Origin: Bilifractor sp002394235
Lineage (GTDB): Bacteria > Bacillota > Clostridia > Lachnospirales > Lachnospiraceae
Direction: 5' to 3'
Assembly (NCBI RefSeq): GCF_052118845.1
Contig: NZ_JBQKGJ010000014.1
Coordinates: 1-64,000, forward strand
DNA length: 64,000 nt
The notes beneath the pieces are model-generated. The model worked only from the letters and a program-made list of their open reading frames with translations, did not search any database and was not told the DNA's origin. This document shows positions 34,776 to 43,430 of this stretch, in pieces. Position 1 is the stretch's first letter, and each line of letters starts with the position of its first letter. The translations under genes were made by a program, and so were the position numbers.

Positions 34776-36013
34776 ACAAGCTTCCATTAAAAAACAACCT
34801 GCGAAGGGTACTTGCCGTCCTCTTTCTGGCTCTGATGACCACAGCCGCATCGTTCGGCCCCATATCTGTTTCTGCTGATCAGGAACACAGCGACGTGGCG
34901 GGAAGTGGAGAGACCGTTTCCTCCAGGCCTGTCGGCCGATACGGAATGACACCGATCAGTGGAAGCGATGTCAATGATGGCACCTACGATATCGACGTCG
35001 ATGTCAGCTCACAGTTTTTCCGGATTGACTCCTGCAAACTGACAATCAAAGACGGAAAAATGACCGCAGCCATCCAGCTTGATACCTTTTCCTACTCGCT
35101 GATCTATAACGGAACCGGGAAAGAAGCCGCCAAGGCCGATGCTTCTGATTACATTGAAATCACTGAGGATAAAGAAGGCTATGCCTCCTTCACGATTCCG
35201 GTGGACGCGCTGGATAAGCAGATTTCCATTGCGTCCTTCAGCACACGGAAGAGCAAATGGTACGACCGGACAATCCTGTTTGACGCGACCTCTCTGCCAG
35301 CATCAAGCCTTCGCGTGACTCTGCCGGACTATGATGCCATCGAGGACGGCCTGAAGGCAATCGGCTACGACACGGATAAGCTTGACGCGGCCAGCGATCT
35401 CGCTAAAGCCAAACGAGACACTTCTGGCACTGCCGGTTCTTCTTCAGAGAGCACTTCCACAGACAAAGAGCCCTCCTCAGATGTTTCCGCAGACACAGGC
35501 GAAAGCCTGTCCTCAGTCTCGGCTTCCTCTGCCGGATCCCCGCCGGACGCCCCCGCCGAAAGCGGGAACGCCGTATCGGTTGACCGGAAAGACGGCGAGT
35601 ATTCCATCGAGGTCAACATGACCGGCGGAAGCGGGAGAGCAAGTGTCACCTCACCCACCCTTCTGATCATCCGGAACGGAAAGGCATACGCTAAGCTTTA
35701 CTGGAGCAGCACCTACTACGACTACATGATTGTTGACGGCGTCAAATACCAGAACAACACCAGAGACGGCGGAACCTCTACCTTTATCATTCCGATCACC
35801 TCCATGGACGCGCCCGTACCGGTGATTGCCGACACAACCGCCATGGGGGATCCTGTGGAAATCAGCTATCAGCTCACCTTCTATGCGGACACAATCGGAA
35901 GCAGGAATCTTGTTCCACAAATTGCAACGAGGAGGGTGCTCATTGTCGCCCTGTTTATCATCCTGGCCGGCGCTGTCCTCAGCTTCCTCACCCGGAAGAC
36001 CCGGTATCGCTGA
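34772..36013 (+). CDS. Secreted, membrane-anchored protein with two NEAT-like domains
   Basis: This encodes 413 residues. A signal peptide (residues ~1-35, ending near SVSA), domain 1 (~65-190; SCKLTIKDGKMTAAIQLDTF), a Ser/Glu/Asp-rich linker (~195-265), domain 2 (~270-385; LLIIRNGKAYAKLYWSSTYY) and a C-terminal membrane helix (LIVALFIILAGAVLSFL) with a short basic tail follow in order. The two domains resemble each other and resemble NEAT-type beta domains that bind heme in other Gram-positive bacteria. Expression with cobI under a B12 riboswitch and ahead of an ABC transporter points to a tetrapyrrole, corrinoid or cobalt ligand. The ligand is not known. Confidence 0.7.
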   Translation: MNKLPLKNNLRRVLAVLFLALMTTAASFGPISVSADQEHSDVAGSGETVSSRPVGRYGMTPISGSDVNDGTYDIDVDVSSQFFRIDSCKLTIKDGKMTAAIQLDTFSYSLIYNGTGKEAAKADASDYIEITEDKEGYASFTIPVDALDKQISIASFSTRKSKWYDRTILFDATSLPASSLRVTLPDYDAIEDGLKAIGYDTDKLDAASDLAKAKRDTSGTAGSSSESTSTDKEPSSDVSADTGESLSSVSASSAGSPPDAPAESGNAVSVDRKDGEYSIEVNMTGGSGRASVTSPTLLIIRNGKAYAKLYWSSTYYDYMIVDGVKYQNNTRDGGTSTFIIPITSMDAPVPVIADTTAMGDPVEISYQLTFYADTIGSRNLVPQIATRRVLIVALFIILAGAVLSFLTRKTRYR

Positions 36014-36055
36014 GCCGCGCGCACGGGACGGAGCCGTTGCTCTCAGCACCTAAAA

Positions 36056-36150
36056 CAGTGTGATGCGACGCTCTCCGAGCCAAAGAGCAGTACAAAGCGA
36101 CATTCTCCGCACCAAAAGCAATGTGAAACGGTACTCTCCGGACGATTTTT
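36056..36150. repeat. ~32-bp degenerate tandem repeat, three copies
   Basis: Units start at 36056, 36088 and 36119 and share CAGT/CAAT, CGAC or CGGTA, then TTCTCCG or CTCTCCG, then CCAAAAG. They occupy the gap between the NEAT-like gene and the ABC ATPase gene. Confidence 0.7.
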
Positions 36151-36186
36151 CAGCAGCCAGATAATCAGAAATATCGGATATACGAA

Positions 36187-37032
36187 ATGATCGAATTACA
36201 AAATCTCACAAAAAAATTTGATGACTTCACTGCCGTGGACCATCTCAATCTGACGATAAATACCGGAGAATTTTTCGGTCTTCTCGGCTCCAACGGTGCC
36301 GGTAAGACAACGACCATCAGCATGATCTCGACGGTCCTTCTTCCTACGGAGGGAGAGATTCTGATCGACGGCGAAAAAGTCACCCGCAAATCCTCGGCGC
36401 AGAAACGAAAGCTTTCCATCGTCACCCAGGAATACTCCATGCGCCAGGACATGACCATGGATGAGGTTATGGAATATCAGGGCAGACTCTACTATATGCC
36501 CCGCAAGGTCATTCGCCGGAAAACCGATGAGCTGCTCGAATTCGCCGGTCTCATCGACTACCGCAGGCGCATTGTCCGGCATCTGTCCGGCGGCATGAAA
36601 CGCAAGCTGATGATCTGCCGGGCGCTGATGACGGATCCCGGGATCATCCTTCTAGATGAGCCCACCGCAGGCATGGACGCCTTTGCGAGGCGGCAGATGT
36701 GGGAACTTCTGAGGAAGCTGCAGCGCCAGAACATCACAATTATCCTGACCACGCATTATATCGAGGAAGCAGAGGCGCTCTGCGACCGGGTTGCCTTTCT
36801 TCACAAAGGCAAACTGGACGTTGTTGACACTCCCTCAAATCTCATCCTTTCCCTTGGAAAATACGCTGTCGATGAAGCCACCGATGAGGGACAGAAGAGC
36901 CATTTCTTCTCCGACCGAAGGTCAGCAATTGATTATCTGGATGGACTCGACCCTGACGCTACGGCGTCTCTTCGCAGGACCACCCTTGAGGATGCATTTG
37001 TGGAACGCATCGGGAACCGAATTCGCAGATGA
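36187..37032 (+). CDS. ABC transporter ATP-binding protein
   Basis: This encodes 281 residues. Walker A is GSNGAGKTTT (residues ~37-46), the signature is LSGGMKRKLMICRALM, Walker B is GIILLDEPTAGMD, and the switch His is in ILTTHYIEEAE. It is of the DrrA/CcmA type that pairs with ABC-2 permeases. The next gene is such a permease. The location between cobI and cbiK suggests that the cargo is related to tetrapyrrole or cobalt metabolism; this is inference. Confidence 0.92.
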   Translation: MIELQNLTKKFDDFTAVDHLNLTINTGEFFGLLGSNGAGKTTTISMISTVLLPTEGEILIDGEKVTRKSSAQKRKLSIVTQEYSMRQDMTMDEVMEYQGRLYYMPRKVIRRKTDELLEFAGLIDYRRRIVRHLSGGMKRKLMICRALMTDPGIILLDEPTAGMDAFARRQMWELLRKLQRQNITIILTTHYIEEAEALCDRVAFLHKGKLDVVDTPSNLILSLGKYAVDEATDEGQKSHFFSDRRSAIDYLDGLDPDATASLRRTTLEDAFVERIGNRIRR

Positions 37033-37113
37033 TGGCAGAAGTGAACCAATGGATTTCCTTATAACACCGACAACGATAGCAAAGCGGGCGTACGAACAGA
37101 CAGGAAAGAACGA

Positions 37114-37845
37114 ATGGGAATAATTACCGTATTATGGGAAAAATGGGCGGAGTTCAAGCGGGATTTTTTCAAGATCACGCTGGCATCCATGATCTCGCCC
37201 CTGATGTATCTGATCATATTCGGCCTCGGCATACAGGCAACCTCGCACGGAGAACCGTACCTCAACTACCTGATTCCCGGCATCGTAGCCATGTCCACTA
37301 TGACCGGAAGCTTCAGCGCGGTGGCCCAGAACATGAGCGTTCAGCGGCTGTATGAGAAAGCACTCGATCAGGTGATGATTTCGCCGACGCCCCTGTGGCA
37401 ATTCATCGCGGGACAGATTATCGGCGGCGCACTCCGCGGGATGTACGCATCCTGCATCATCCTGCTTCTCACCATGTCGATCCGGACGGGACTGATCTTC
37501 AACTGGAAATCCTTCCTGATCATGTTCCTGAACGGCATGGTTTTTTCAACGATGGCTCTGGTTCTGTCCTTTCTGGCAAAAAGCTACTCCGACGCACCGA
37601 GATACAACGCCTACATCATCGTTCCCATGTCGTTTCTGTGCAATACCTTCTTCTCGACGGATCAGATGCCTGCCGCTTTCCGGTATTTTGTGGGATTTCT
37701 CCCGCTGTCCCAGGCGAGCAACATGATCCGGAGTATTTCAGCCGGAATCGATCCGGGCTGGGGCGGGGTTGTCATTCTGCTGATCTATCAGGCAGCCTTC
37801 ACCCTGCTCTCCGTCCTGTTTATTTACAAAAAGAAAAACCTGTAA
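37114..37845 (+). CDS. ABC-2-type transporter permease
   Basis: This encodes 243 residues with about six membrane segments (for example ASMISPLMYLIIFGLGI and GMVFSTMALVLSFLAK). The ABC-2 signature region VPMSFLCNTFFSTDQMP, followed by FLPLSQASNMIRS, is typical of DrrB-like permeases. It partners with the ATPase encoded 81 bases upstream. Most members export their cargo, so direction should not be assumed to be import. Confidence 0.9.
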   Translation: MGIITVLWEKWAEFKRDFFKITLASMISPLMYLIIFGLGIQATSHGEPYLNYLIPGIVAMSTMTGSFSAVAQNMSVQRLYEKALDQVMISPTPLWQFIAGQIIGGALRGMYASCIILLLTMSIRTGLIFNWKSFLIMFLNGMVFSTMALVLSFLAKSYSDAPRYNAYIIVPMSFLCNTFFSTDQMPAAFRYFVGFLPLSQASNMIRSISAGIDPGWGGVVILLIYQAAFTLLSVLFIYKKKNL

Positions 37846-37871
37846 GGCGCCTTCGCCGGAAAGGAAATACA

Positions 37872-38702
37872 ATGTCTGATAAAGCGATCCTTGTTGCAAG
37901 CTTCGGCACTCTCCAGGAAGACAGTCAGAGAAAATCGATTGGCGCTCTCGAGACAGAGGCCGCATCTTTTTTCTCTGACAGAACTCTTTACCGCGCCTGG
38001 ACAAGTGCCTTTATCCGGAAACGTCTGTTATCCTCCGGCCGCACGCCGGCAGACAGCACAGAAGAGGCTATTGCGCGGATGCTTCGCGACGGAATCCGGG
38101 ATGTGCTCGTACTCCCCGCATTCGTATTCGAGGGAAAGGAGTATAGAGATCTCTGCGCCCGGTTCGCGGATATTCAGAAAGGGGAAAAAACGAAAGCCGG
38201 GAATTCCTCTGCGTCCGCTAAGTTTGAAAAAGTCCGCATCGCCAGACCGCTTCTCAGTTCCGATGAGGATCTGGACGATATCATCCGCTTTCTCACGGAC
38301 AGCTTCCCCTGCCGCAAAGATGATGAAGCCGTCATCCTCATGGGCCACGGTACCACCTATGGGCTCGGCGGAATCTATTCCACGCTTGATCGGGAACTTG
38401 AGAAGCGGGGGCTTCAAAACATCATGCTTGGCACCATCGATTCCCCGGAAATCGGATTTGATCATGTGCTCTCTGAACTGCAGACAGCTGCCAAAAACGG
38501 ATGCCACATCCATCATCTCATCCTGATGCCCTTTCTGATGACTGCGGGAAATCATGTGATCGTCGACATGGCCGGAAACCAGCCGGATTCCTGGAAGTCC
38601 CGGCTTGAAAACGCCGGATATGAGGTCACCTGCGTCCTGCAGGGTCTCGGCGAATCAGAGGCGATTCGCCGCCTGCTGATCCTGCATGCCCTTGGTAAGT
38701 AA
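37872..38702 (+). CDS. cbiK: Sirohydrochlorin cobaltochelatase CbiK
   Basis: This encodes 276 residues. CbiK motifs are present: AILVASFGTLQEDSQRKSI at the N-terminus, VILMGHGTTYG with the metal-coordinating His, and HHLILMPFLMTAGNHVI with the second His. It inserts cobalt into sirohydrochlorin, committing it to the anaerobic B12 route. It lies 26 bases after the permease gene and 12 before hemA. An insertion around KGEKTKAGNSSASAKFEK is slightly longer than usual. Confidence 0.9.
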   Translation: MSDKAILVASFGTLQEDSQRKSIGALETEAASFFSDRTLYRAWTSAFIRKRLLSSGRTPADSTEEAIARMLRDGIRDVLVLPAFVFEGKEYRDLCARFADIQKGEKTKAGNSSASAKFEKVRIARPLLSSDEDLDDIIRFLTDSFPCRKDDEAVILMGHGTTYGLGGIYSTLDRELEKRGLQNIMLGTIDSPEIGFDHVLSELQTAAKNGCHIHHLILMPFLMTAGNHVIVDMAGNQPDSWKSRLENAGYEVTCVLQGLGESEAIRRLLILHALGK

Positions 38703-38714
38703 GTGAGGTAAGTT

Positions 38715-39962
38715 ATGATTCAGATGGTCGGAACGGACCATACACTGGCACCCGTCAATGTCAGGTCCTTTTTCTCCTTTACAAAAGAGGAGAGTATACA
38801 ATTCATGACACAGATCCAGATAGATCTGAAAGCAGACGGCGTACTGCTTTTGTCCACATGCAACCGGATGGAGCTGTGGGTCAGCACGGACCGCGAAGAG
38901 CCGGACAACCTTCTCCATGAGATCTGCCTGTTCAAGGATGTGAACGAGGAGAGATACCGCGGCTATTTTCAGGGACGCACCGATGAGGAAGCTGTGGAGC
39001 ATCTCTTTGCTCTCACCTGCGGACTAAAATCCGCTATCCTCGCGGAGGACCAGATTCTCACTCAGGTCAAATCCTCCCTCTCGTTTGCCCGGGAGAACTA
39101 TTTTACGGACAGCGTCATCGAAGTTCTGTTCCGGATGGCCGTGACCGCCGCAAAGAAAGTCAAGACAAACGTGACCTTCACCCATGCCGATTCCACTGCC
39201 ATCGAGCAGGCCGTATCCATGCTGAAGGAACAGCGATTCAACTTCAAAGGCGCGAACTGCATGGTCATCGGAAATGGCGAATACGGAAAAATCGCCGCCA
39301 GCACTCTCGTCAAAAGCGGAGCCAATGTCACGGTAACGGTCCGCCAGTATCACCGCGGCCATGTGGAAATCCCTGCAGGATGCAGCCGCATCAATTACGG
39401 CGACCGCATGCAGTATCTTCCGGAGTGCGACCTCGTAGTCAGCGCCACAACCAGTCCCCACCTCACCATTGAATATGATGATCTTCTGGGCATGCACCCG
39501 GACCACCCGATCATTCTGATCGATTTCGCGATCCCTCAGGACATCGATCCCCGCATTTCTCATCTGAAGAGCTTCACGCTCTACAATATTGATGACTTTC
39601 ATTCGGATGCGGACCCCGAAAATGAAGCCAATCGGGCTGCGTATCGGCAGGCGCGGGAAATCCTTGCCGAAGAAGAAAACGAGTTCTGGTTCTGGATGAA
39701 TGACCGCGATCTTGTGCCGAGGATTCACCGGATCAAGGATCAGGCGGTGGAGGACTACAACCTCCGGATGCGAAAGATCATCCGAAAGCTTCCCCTCACC
39801 GGAGAAGAGCAGATGGTGCTTAACGGAGACATGGATCGTGCCGTCGGAAAAGTAATTGCCAAGCTGATCTTTGACCTTCAGGATCATCTGCCCGACCATG
39901 AATTCCGGGAATGCGTCGCAGGGATGGAGAAGGTTTTTGAAAAGGAGGATGATAACTCATGA
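38715..39962 (+). CDS. hemA: Glutamyl-tRNA reductase HemA
   Basis: This encodes 415 residues. The catalytic Cys lies in LLLSTCNRMELW near residue 50. LKSAILAEDQILTQVK and the NADP-binding CMVIGNGEYGKIAA follow. It reduces Glu-tRNA(Glu) to glutamate-1-semialdehyde, the first committed step of the C5 tetrapyrrole path. Gly in the usual E-x-Q-I-x-G-Q motif is replaced (AEDQILTQ). It overlaps sirC by four bases. Confidence 0.93.
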   Translation: MIQMVGTDHTLAPVNVRSFFSFTKEESIQFMTQIQIDLKADGVLLLSTCNRMELWVSTDREEPDNLLHEICLFKDVNEERYRGYFQGRTDEEAVEHLFALTCGLKSAILAEDQILTQVKSSLSFARENYFTDSVIEVLFRMAVTAAKKVKTNVTFTHADSTAIEQAVSMLKEQRFNFKGANCMVIGNGEYGKIAASTLVKSGANVTVTVRQYHRGHVEIPAGCSRINYGDRMQYLPECDLVVSATTSPHLTIEYDDLLGMHPDHPIILIDFAIPQDIDPRISHLKSFTLYNIDDFHSDADPENEANRAAYRQAREILAEEENEFWFWMNDRDLVPRIHRIKDQAVEDYNLRMRKIIRKLPLTGEEQMVLNGDMDRAVGKVIAKLIFDLQDHLPDHEFRECVAGMEKVFEKEDDNS

Positions 39963-40471
39963 GCACCCCTCAGGGAAAACCGTTTTTTCCGGTATTTCTT
40001 GATTTATCCGAAAAAAAAGTTGTCGTCGTCGGCGGCGGATCCATTGCGGAGCGCCGGATTCTTACCCTGTCCGGCTTTGTCGGCAGCATCACCGTGATAG
40101 CGCCGGAAGTCACCGATGCCATCAGCCGGATCACTTCCGGTACGCAGCAGGCACCGGTAACCTGGATTCAGAAATCCTATGAGCGCACCGATATCATGGA
40201 TGCGGACCTTGTACTTGCCTGCACCGATGACCCTGATCTGAACAACGACATCTATGTCGCCTGCAAGTGTCTCGGAATCATGGTCAATGACTGCAGCGAC
40301 AAGAACAAATGCGATTTTTACTTTCCAAGCGTTGTAAAAAAGGACGGCATCGTCGTCGGCATCAACGCAGGAGGCACGGACCATCACCGTGTCAAGGCTG
40401 TCCGTCAGCGGGTAGAAGAGGCCCTTCAATGCAAGACCTCCCTCTATTCCGATGACCCCACGGACCGCTAA
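39959..40471 (+). CDS. Precorrin-2 dehydrogenase (SirC/CysG-B type)
   Basis: This encodes 170 residues. FFPVFLDLSEKKVVVVGGGS is the NAD-binding N-terminus, followed by ADLVLACTDDPDLNNDIYVA and CDFYFPSVVKKDGIVVGINA. It oxidizes precorrin-2 to sirohydrochlorin. It lacks the CysG methylase, which is encoded separately at 41813. Sirohydrochlorin is then shared between CbiK (B12) and iron insertion (siroheme for the sulfite reductase at 50040). The 3' end runs into a tandem repeat. Confidence 0.9.
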   Translation: MSTPQGKPFFPVFLDLSEKKVVVVGGGSIAERRILTLSGFVGSITVIAPEVTDAISRITSGTQQAPVTWIQKSYERTDIMDADLVLACTDDPDLNNDIYVACKCLGIMVNDCSDKNKCDFYFPSVVKKDGIVVGINAGGTDHHRVKAVRQRVEEALQCKTSLYSDDPTDR

Positions 40472-40643
40472 GTCCGTTCTCCGCCAGCAAGACGAGAACC
40501 GCTATGTCCGTTCTTCCGCCACCGGCATGAAAACCGCCATGTCCGTTCTTCCGCCACCGGCATGAGAACCGCCATGTCCGTTCTTCCGCCACCGGGACGA
40601 GAACCGGTAAGTTTGTTATTTGCCAGCGGTACGAGGGCGTCGA
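40470..40643. repeat. 35-bp tandem repeat, five copies
   Basis: Units start at 40470, 40504, 40539, 40574 and 40609, with core TGTCCGTTCTTCCGCCACCG followed by GCATGAGAACCGCC. The middle three are nearly identical and the outer two are degenerate. They fill the sirC-hemC gap, beginning at the sirC stop. Confidence 0.92.
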
Positions 40644-40720
40644 GCAGGCGCATACTGCGCCGGCCATGTATATCCATCATATTCAAACATCTGATATCTG
40701 TCATGAAAGAGCATCCAATT

Positions 40721-41707
40721 ATGAAGAAACGAAAATTAATAATAGGAAGCCGTGAGAGTACGCTTGCGGTGGTACAGAGCAATCTCGTTATTCAATATCT
40801 GAACAAGGCTCATCCGGAGCTGGATACCGAACTTCTGACCATGAAGACGACCGGAGATAAAATCCTCGACCGCCGTCTCGACCAGATCGGCGGAAAAGGG
40901 CTCTTCGTCAAGGAGCTCGACAAGGCTCTCCTGGAACATCGGAGCGACTACTCGGTTCACAGCCTCAAGGATCTTCCCATGGAAGTACCGGATGAGCTTC
41001 CGGTCGTCGCTTATTCCAGGCGGGAAGACCCCAGGGATGTGCTCGTCCTTCCGAAAGGTCAGACAGAGCCGGATCTCACAAAACCGATCGGGACCTCCTC
41101 GCTCCGAAGAATTCTGCAGCTGAAAAAGCTGTTCCCGGGTGCCGTCTTCCAGAGCGTGCGCGGCAATCTTCAGACCCGCCTCCGAAAGCTCGACGACGGA
41201 CAGTATGGCGCCATCGTACTCGCCGCCGCAGGCATGAAACGTCTCGGTATGCAGGACCGGATCAGCCGTTATTTTTCGGTCGATGAGGTGATTCCCTCTG
41301 CCGGTCAGGCCATACTGGCTGTACAGGGCAGAAGAGGAGAGGACTCCTCTGTATTTGACGATTTTGCGGACGAGGATTCCTTCTATGCCGCAACCTGCGA
41401 GCGGGCGTTCGTCCGTTATCTGAACGGAGGCTGTTCCTCGCCCATCGCTGCTCACGCCACTGTCTACGCGAACGAAGACGCTTTTCGGAAAGCCCTCGGG
41501 GACAAGGCGCCGGAGCTTTTTCACGCCCCTGAAGCAGGCATGGATCCCGAAAAAGCCGCAAGCGGAAGTCAGAAACTGATCTACCTCCGCGGATTGTACT
41601 ACAGCGAAGAGACCGGCAGGTATTCCACCGGTGCCGCTGCTGCGCGCGCCGGCGATTCAGCCGCTCTTGGCATCGCTCTCGCTCGGAAACTTCAGGCAGA
41701 GATCTGA
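40721..41707 (+). CDS. hemC: Hydroxymethylbilane synthase HemC
   Basis: This encodes 328 residues. It begins KLIIGSRESTLAVVQSN, with KTTGDKILDRRLDQIGGKGLF, GTSSLRRILQL and the dipyrromethane-cofactor Cys in LNGGCSSPIAAHA. It polymerizes four porphobilinogens. ATG 40721 is chosen by homology; the frame extends upstream through the tandem repeat, which should not be counted as coding. A ~35-residue insertion with little conservation lies near GDKAPELFHAPEAGMDPEKA. Confidence 0.94.
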   Translation: MKKRKLIIGSRESTLAVVQSNLVIQYLNKAHPELDTELLTMKTTGDKILDRRLDQIGGKGLFVKELDKALLEHRSDYSVHSLKDLPMEVPDELPVVAYSRREDPRDVLVLPKGQTEPDLTKPIGTSSLRRILQLKKLFPGAVFQSVRGNLQTRLRKLDDGQYGAIVLAAAGMKRLGMQDRISRYFSVDEVIPSAGQAILAVQGRRGEDSSVFDDFADEDSFYAATCERAFVRYLNGGCSSPIAAHATVYANEDAFRKALGDKAPELFHAPEAGMDPEKAASGSQKLIYLRGLYYSEETGRYSTGAAAARAGDSAALGIALARKLQAEI

Positions 41708-41812
41708 AAACATAACGCCACGGACTTCAGGCGCAGATCCGCGAACATCACAGATCCAGGAAAATCGCAGATAAGAAAAGACACAATCGCAAGAAAGGTA
41801 CGGAATCAAGAA

Positions 41813-43324
41813 ATGAAGAAAGGTAAAGTATGGCTCGTAGGAGCCGGCCCCGGAGACCAGGGCCTGTTCACAATCAAGGGAAAAGAAGTCCTTCAGAATG
41901 CAGATGTGGTGCTGTACGACAACCTCGTAGGTCCCGGTGTGCTTGCCATGATTCCCGACACCGCGCGCACCATCAATGTCGGAAAAAGGTCCAGCCACCA
42001 CACCATGCCTCAGTGGAAGATGAATGAGCTGATTCTGGAAGAAGCGCAGAAGGGGAACCGGGTGGTCCGCCTGAAGGGGGGAGATCCCTTCCTTTTCGGA
42101 AGAGGCGGAGAGGAACTGGAGCTCCTGGCCGAGAACGGCATCCCCTTTGAGGTCGTCCCCGGCATCACCTCGCCGATCGCGGTTCCCTCGTACAATGGCA
42201 TTCCGGTCACGCACAGAGATTTCACCTCGTCCCTTCATATCATCACCGGACACAAAAAAGCCGGTGATGTCTATGACATCGATTTCCACGCCCTCGTACA
42301 GACAAAGGGAACCCTCGTTTTTCTCATGGGAATCGCCTCCCTCAAAGATATCTGCAAGGGACTTCTGGATGCCGGAATGGAACCGGACATGCCGGCAGCG
42401 GTTCTCCAGAAAGGTACCACGGCACGCCAGAAGAGAATCATCGCCACTGTCTCCACACTCCCGGATGAAGTAAAAAAGCAGGGTGTGGAGACACCGGCCA
42501 TCATTGTGGTCGGCAGGGTCTGCACGCTGGCGGATACCTTCGAATGGTACGAGAAGCTTCCGCTCTCCGGCTTCCGGGTTCTTGTGACTCGTCCAAGAGG
42601 TCTCTCCTCCGAGATGGCCGCGAAGCTCAGAGCGCAGGGCGCTGACGTCCTTGAGGTTCCGTCCATCGCGACCGTTCCGATTGAAAACAATCTGAAGCTG
42701 ATCCACGCCATCCAGAACCTTCGGGACTATCAATGGATCGCCTTTACCAGTCCCAGCGGCGTCAAAATCTTCTTCGATCAGATGCGCACCTCAGAAGTAG
42801 ACATCCGGAATCTCGCCGGTCTAAAAATTGCCTCCATCGGAAAGGGCACGGCTAAGGAGCTCGGAAAATACGGACTGATCCCCGACCTGATTCCTCCGCG
42901 CTTTGACGGGGAAGCTCTCGGAGAATGGATCGCCCGCAAGGCAGATCCGGATGACCGGATTCTACTGCCGAGGGCGGAAATCGGCAGCAAGGCAATCCTT
43001 GAAAAACTGAAGGACTTTGCTGTAGACGATATTCCTACCTATCACACCGTACCCCTTAAGTCTGAGGCCGTGAACGAAACAGAACTGTTTGAGCAAGGTG
43101 AGATCGACTGTGCCGCCTTCACCAGCTCCTCCGGCGTCAAGGCGTTCCTGGCCGCGAATCCCGACCTCGACATGAGCCTTGTAAAAGCCGCCTGCATCGG
43201 AAGGCAGACACAGGCTGCCGCTGACGCCGCCGGGATGGAGACCTTCTGCGCTGATAAAGCGACCATTGACAGCCTTCTGGAACTGATCATCCGGATACAC
43301 GATCACTACAGACAGAATGGCTGA
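41813..43324 (+). CDS. Uroporphyrinogen-III C-methyltransferase / synthase fusion (CobA-HemD)
   Basis: This encodes 503 residues. Residues 1-~250 are the SAM-dependent methylase: VWLVGAGPGDQGLFTIKGKE, VVRLKGGDPFLFGRGGEE and SPIAVPSYNGIPVTHRD. Residues ~255-500 are uroporphyrinogen-III synthase (FRVLVTRPRG, WIAFTSPSGVKIFF, CAAFTSSSGVKAFL). One polypeptide therefore closes the macrocycle and methylates it to precorrin-2, feeding sirC. This fusion is common in Clostridia. Confidence 0.94.
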   Translation: MKKGKVWLVGAGPGDQGLFTIKGKEVLQNADVVLYDNLVGPGVLAMIPDTARTINVGKRSSHHTMPQWKMNELILEEAQKGNRVVRLKGGDPFLFGRGGEELELLAENGIPFEVVPGITSPIAVPSYNGIPVTHRDFTSSLHIITGHKKAGDVYDIDFHALVQTKGTLVFLMGIASLKDICKGLLDAGMEPDMPAAVLQKGTTARQKRIIATVSTLPDEVKKQGVETPAIIVVGRVCTLADTFEWYEKLPLSGFRVLVTRPRGLSSEMAAKLRAQGADVLEVPSIATVPIENNLKLIHAIQNLRDYQWIAFTSPSGVKIFFDQMRTSEVDIRNLAGLKIASIGKGTAKELGKYGLIPDLIPPRFDGEALGEWIARKADPDDRILLPRAEIGSKAILEKLKDFAVDDIPTYHTVPLKSEAVNETELFEQGEIDCAAFTSSSGVKAFLAANPDLDMSLVKAACIGRQTQAAADAAGMETFCADKATIDSLLELIIRIHDHYRQNG

Positions 43325-43368
43325 CACTCCGGCATTAGGGCCCATGTCCACAGAATTCTCTGACACAC

Positions 43369-43397
43369 TGGCAACCGCTTCAGAAGCGTGCTATGAT
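43369..43397 (+). promoter_or_regulatory. Possible promoter for hemB-hemL
   Basis: TGGCAA (43369-43374) and TATGAT (43392-43397) are 17 bases apart, 34 bases ahead of hemB. Confidence 0.4.
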
Positions 43398-43430
43398 ACG
43401 ATTGAATAAACAAGAAAAGAGGCAATTGCA

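Noticed and set aside
37395..37871. Upstream extension of the cbiK frame over the permease gene
   Set aside because: It is out of frame with a clear ABC-2 permease and lacks CbiK-like sequence before 37872.
40470..40643. CRISPR array
   Set aside because: The 35-bp units are directly tandem with no unique spacers, and no cas genes are in the window.
40562..40720. N-terminal extension of hemC through the tandem repeat
   Set aside because: The frame is open only because the 35-bp units contain no stop in it; HemC homology begins at KLIIGSRES after 40721.
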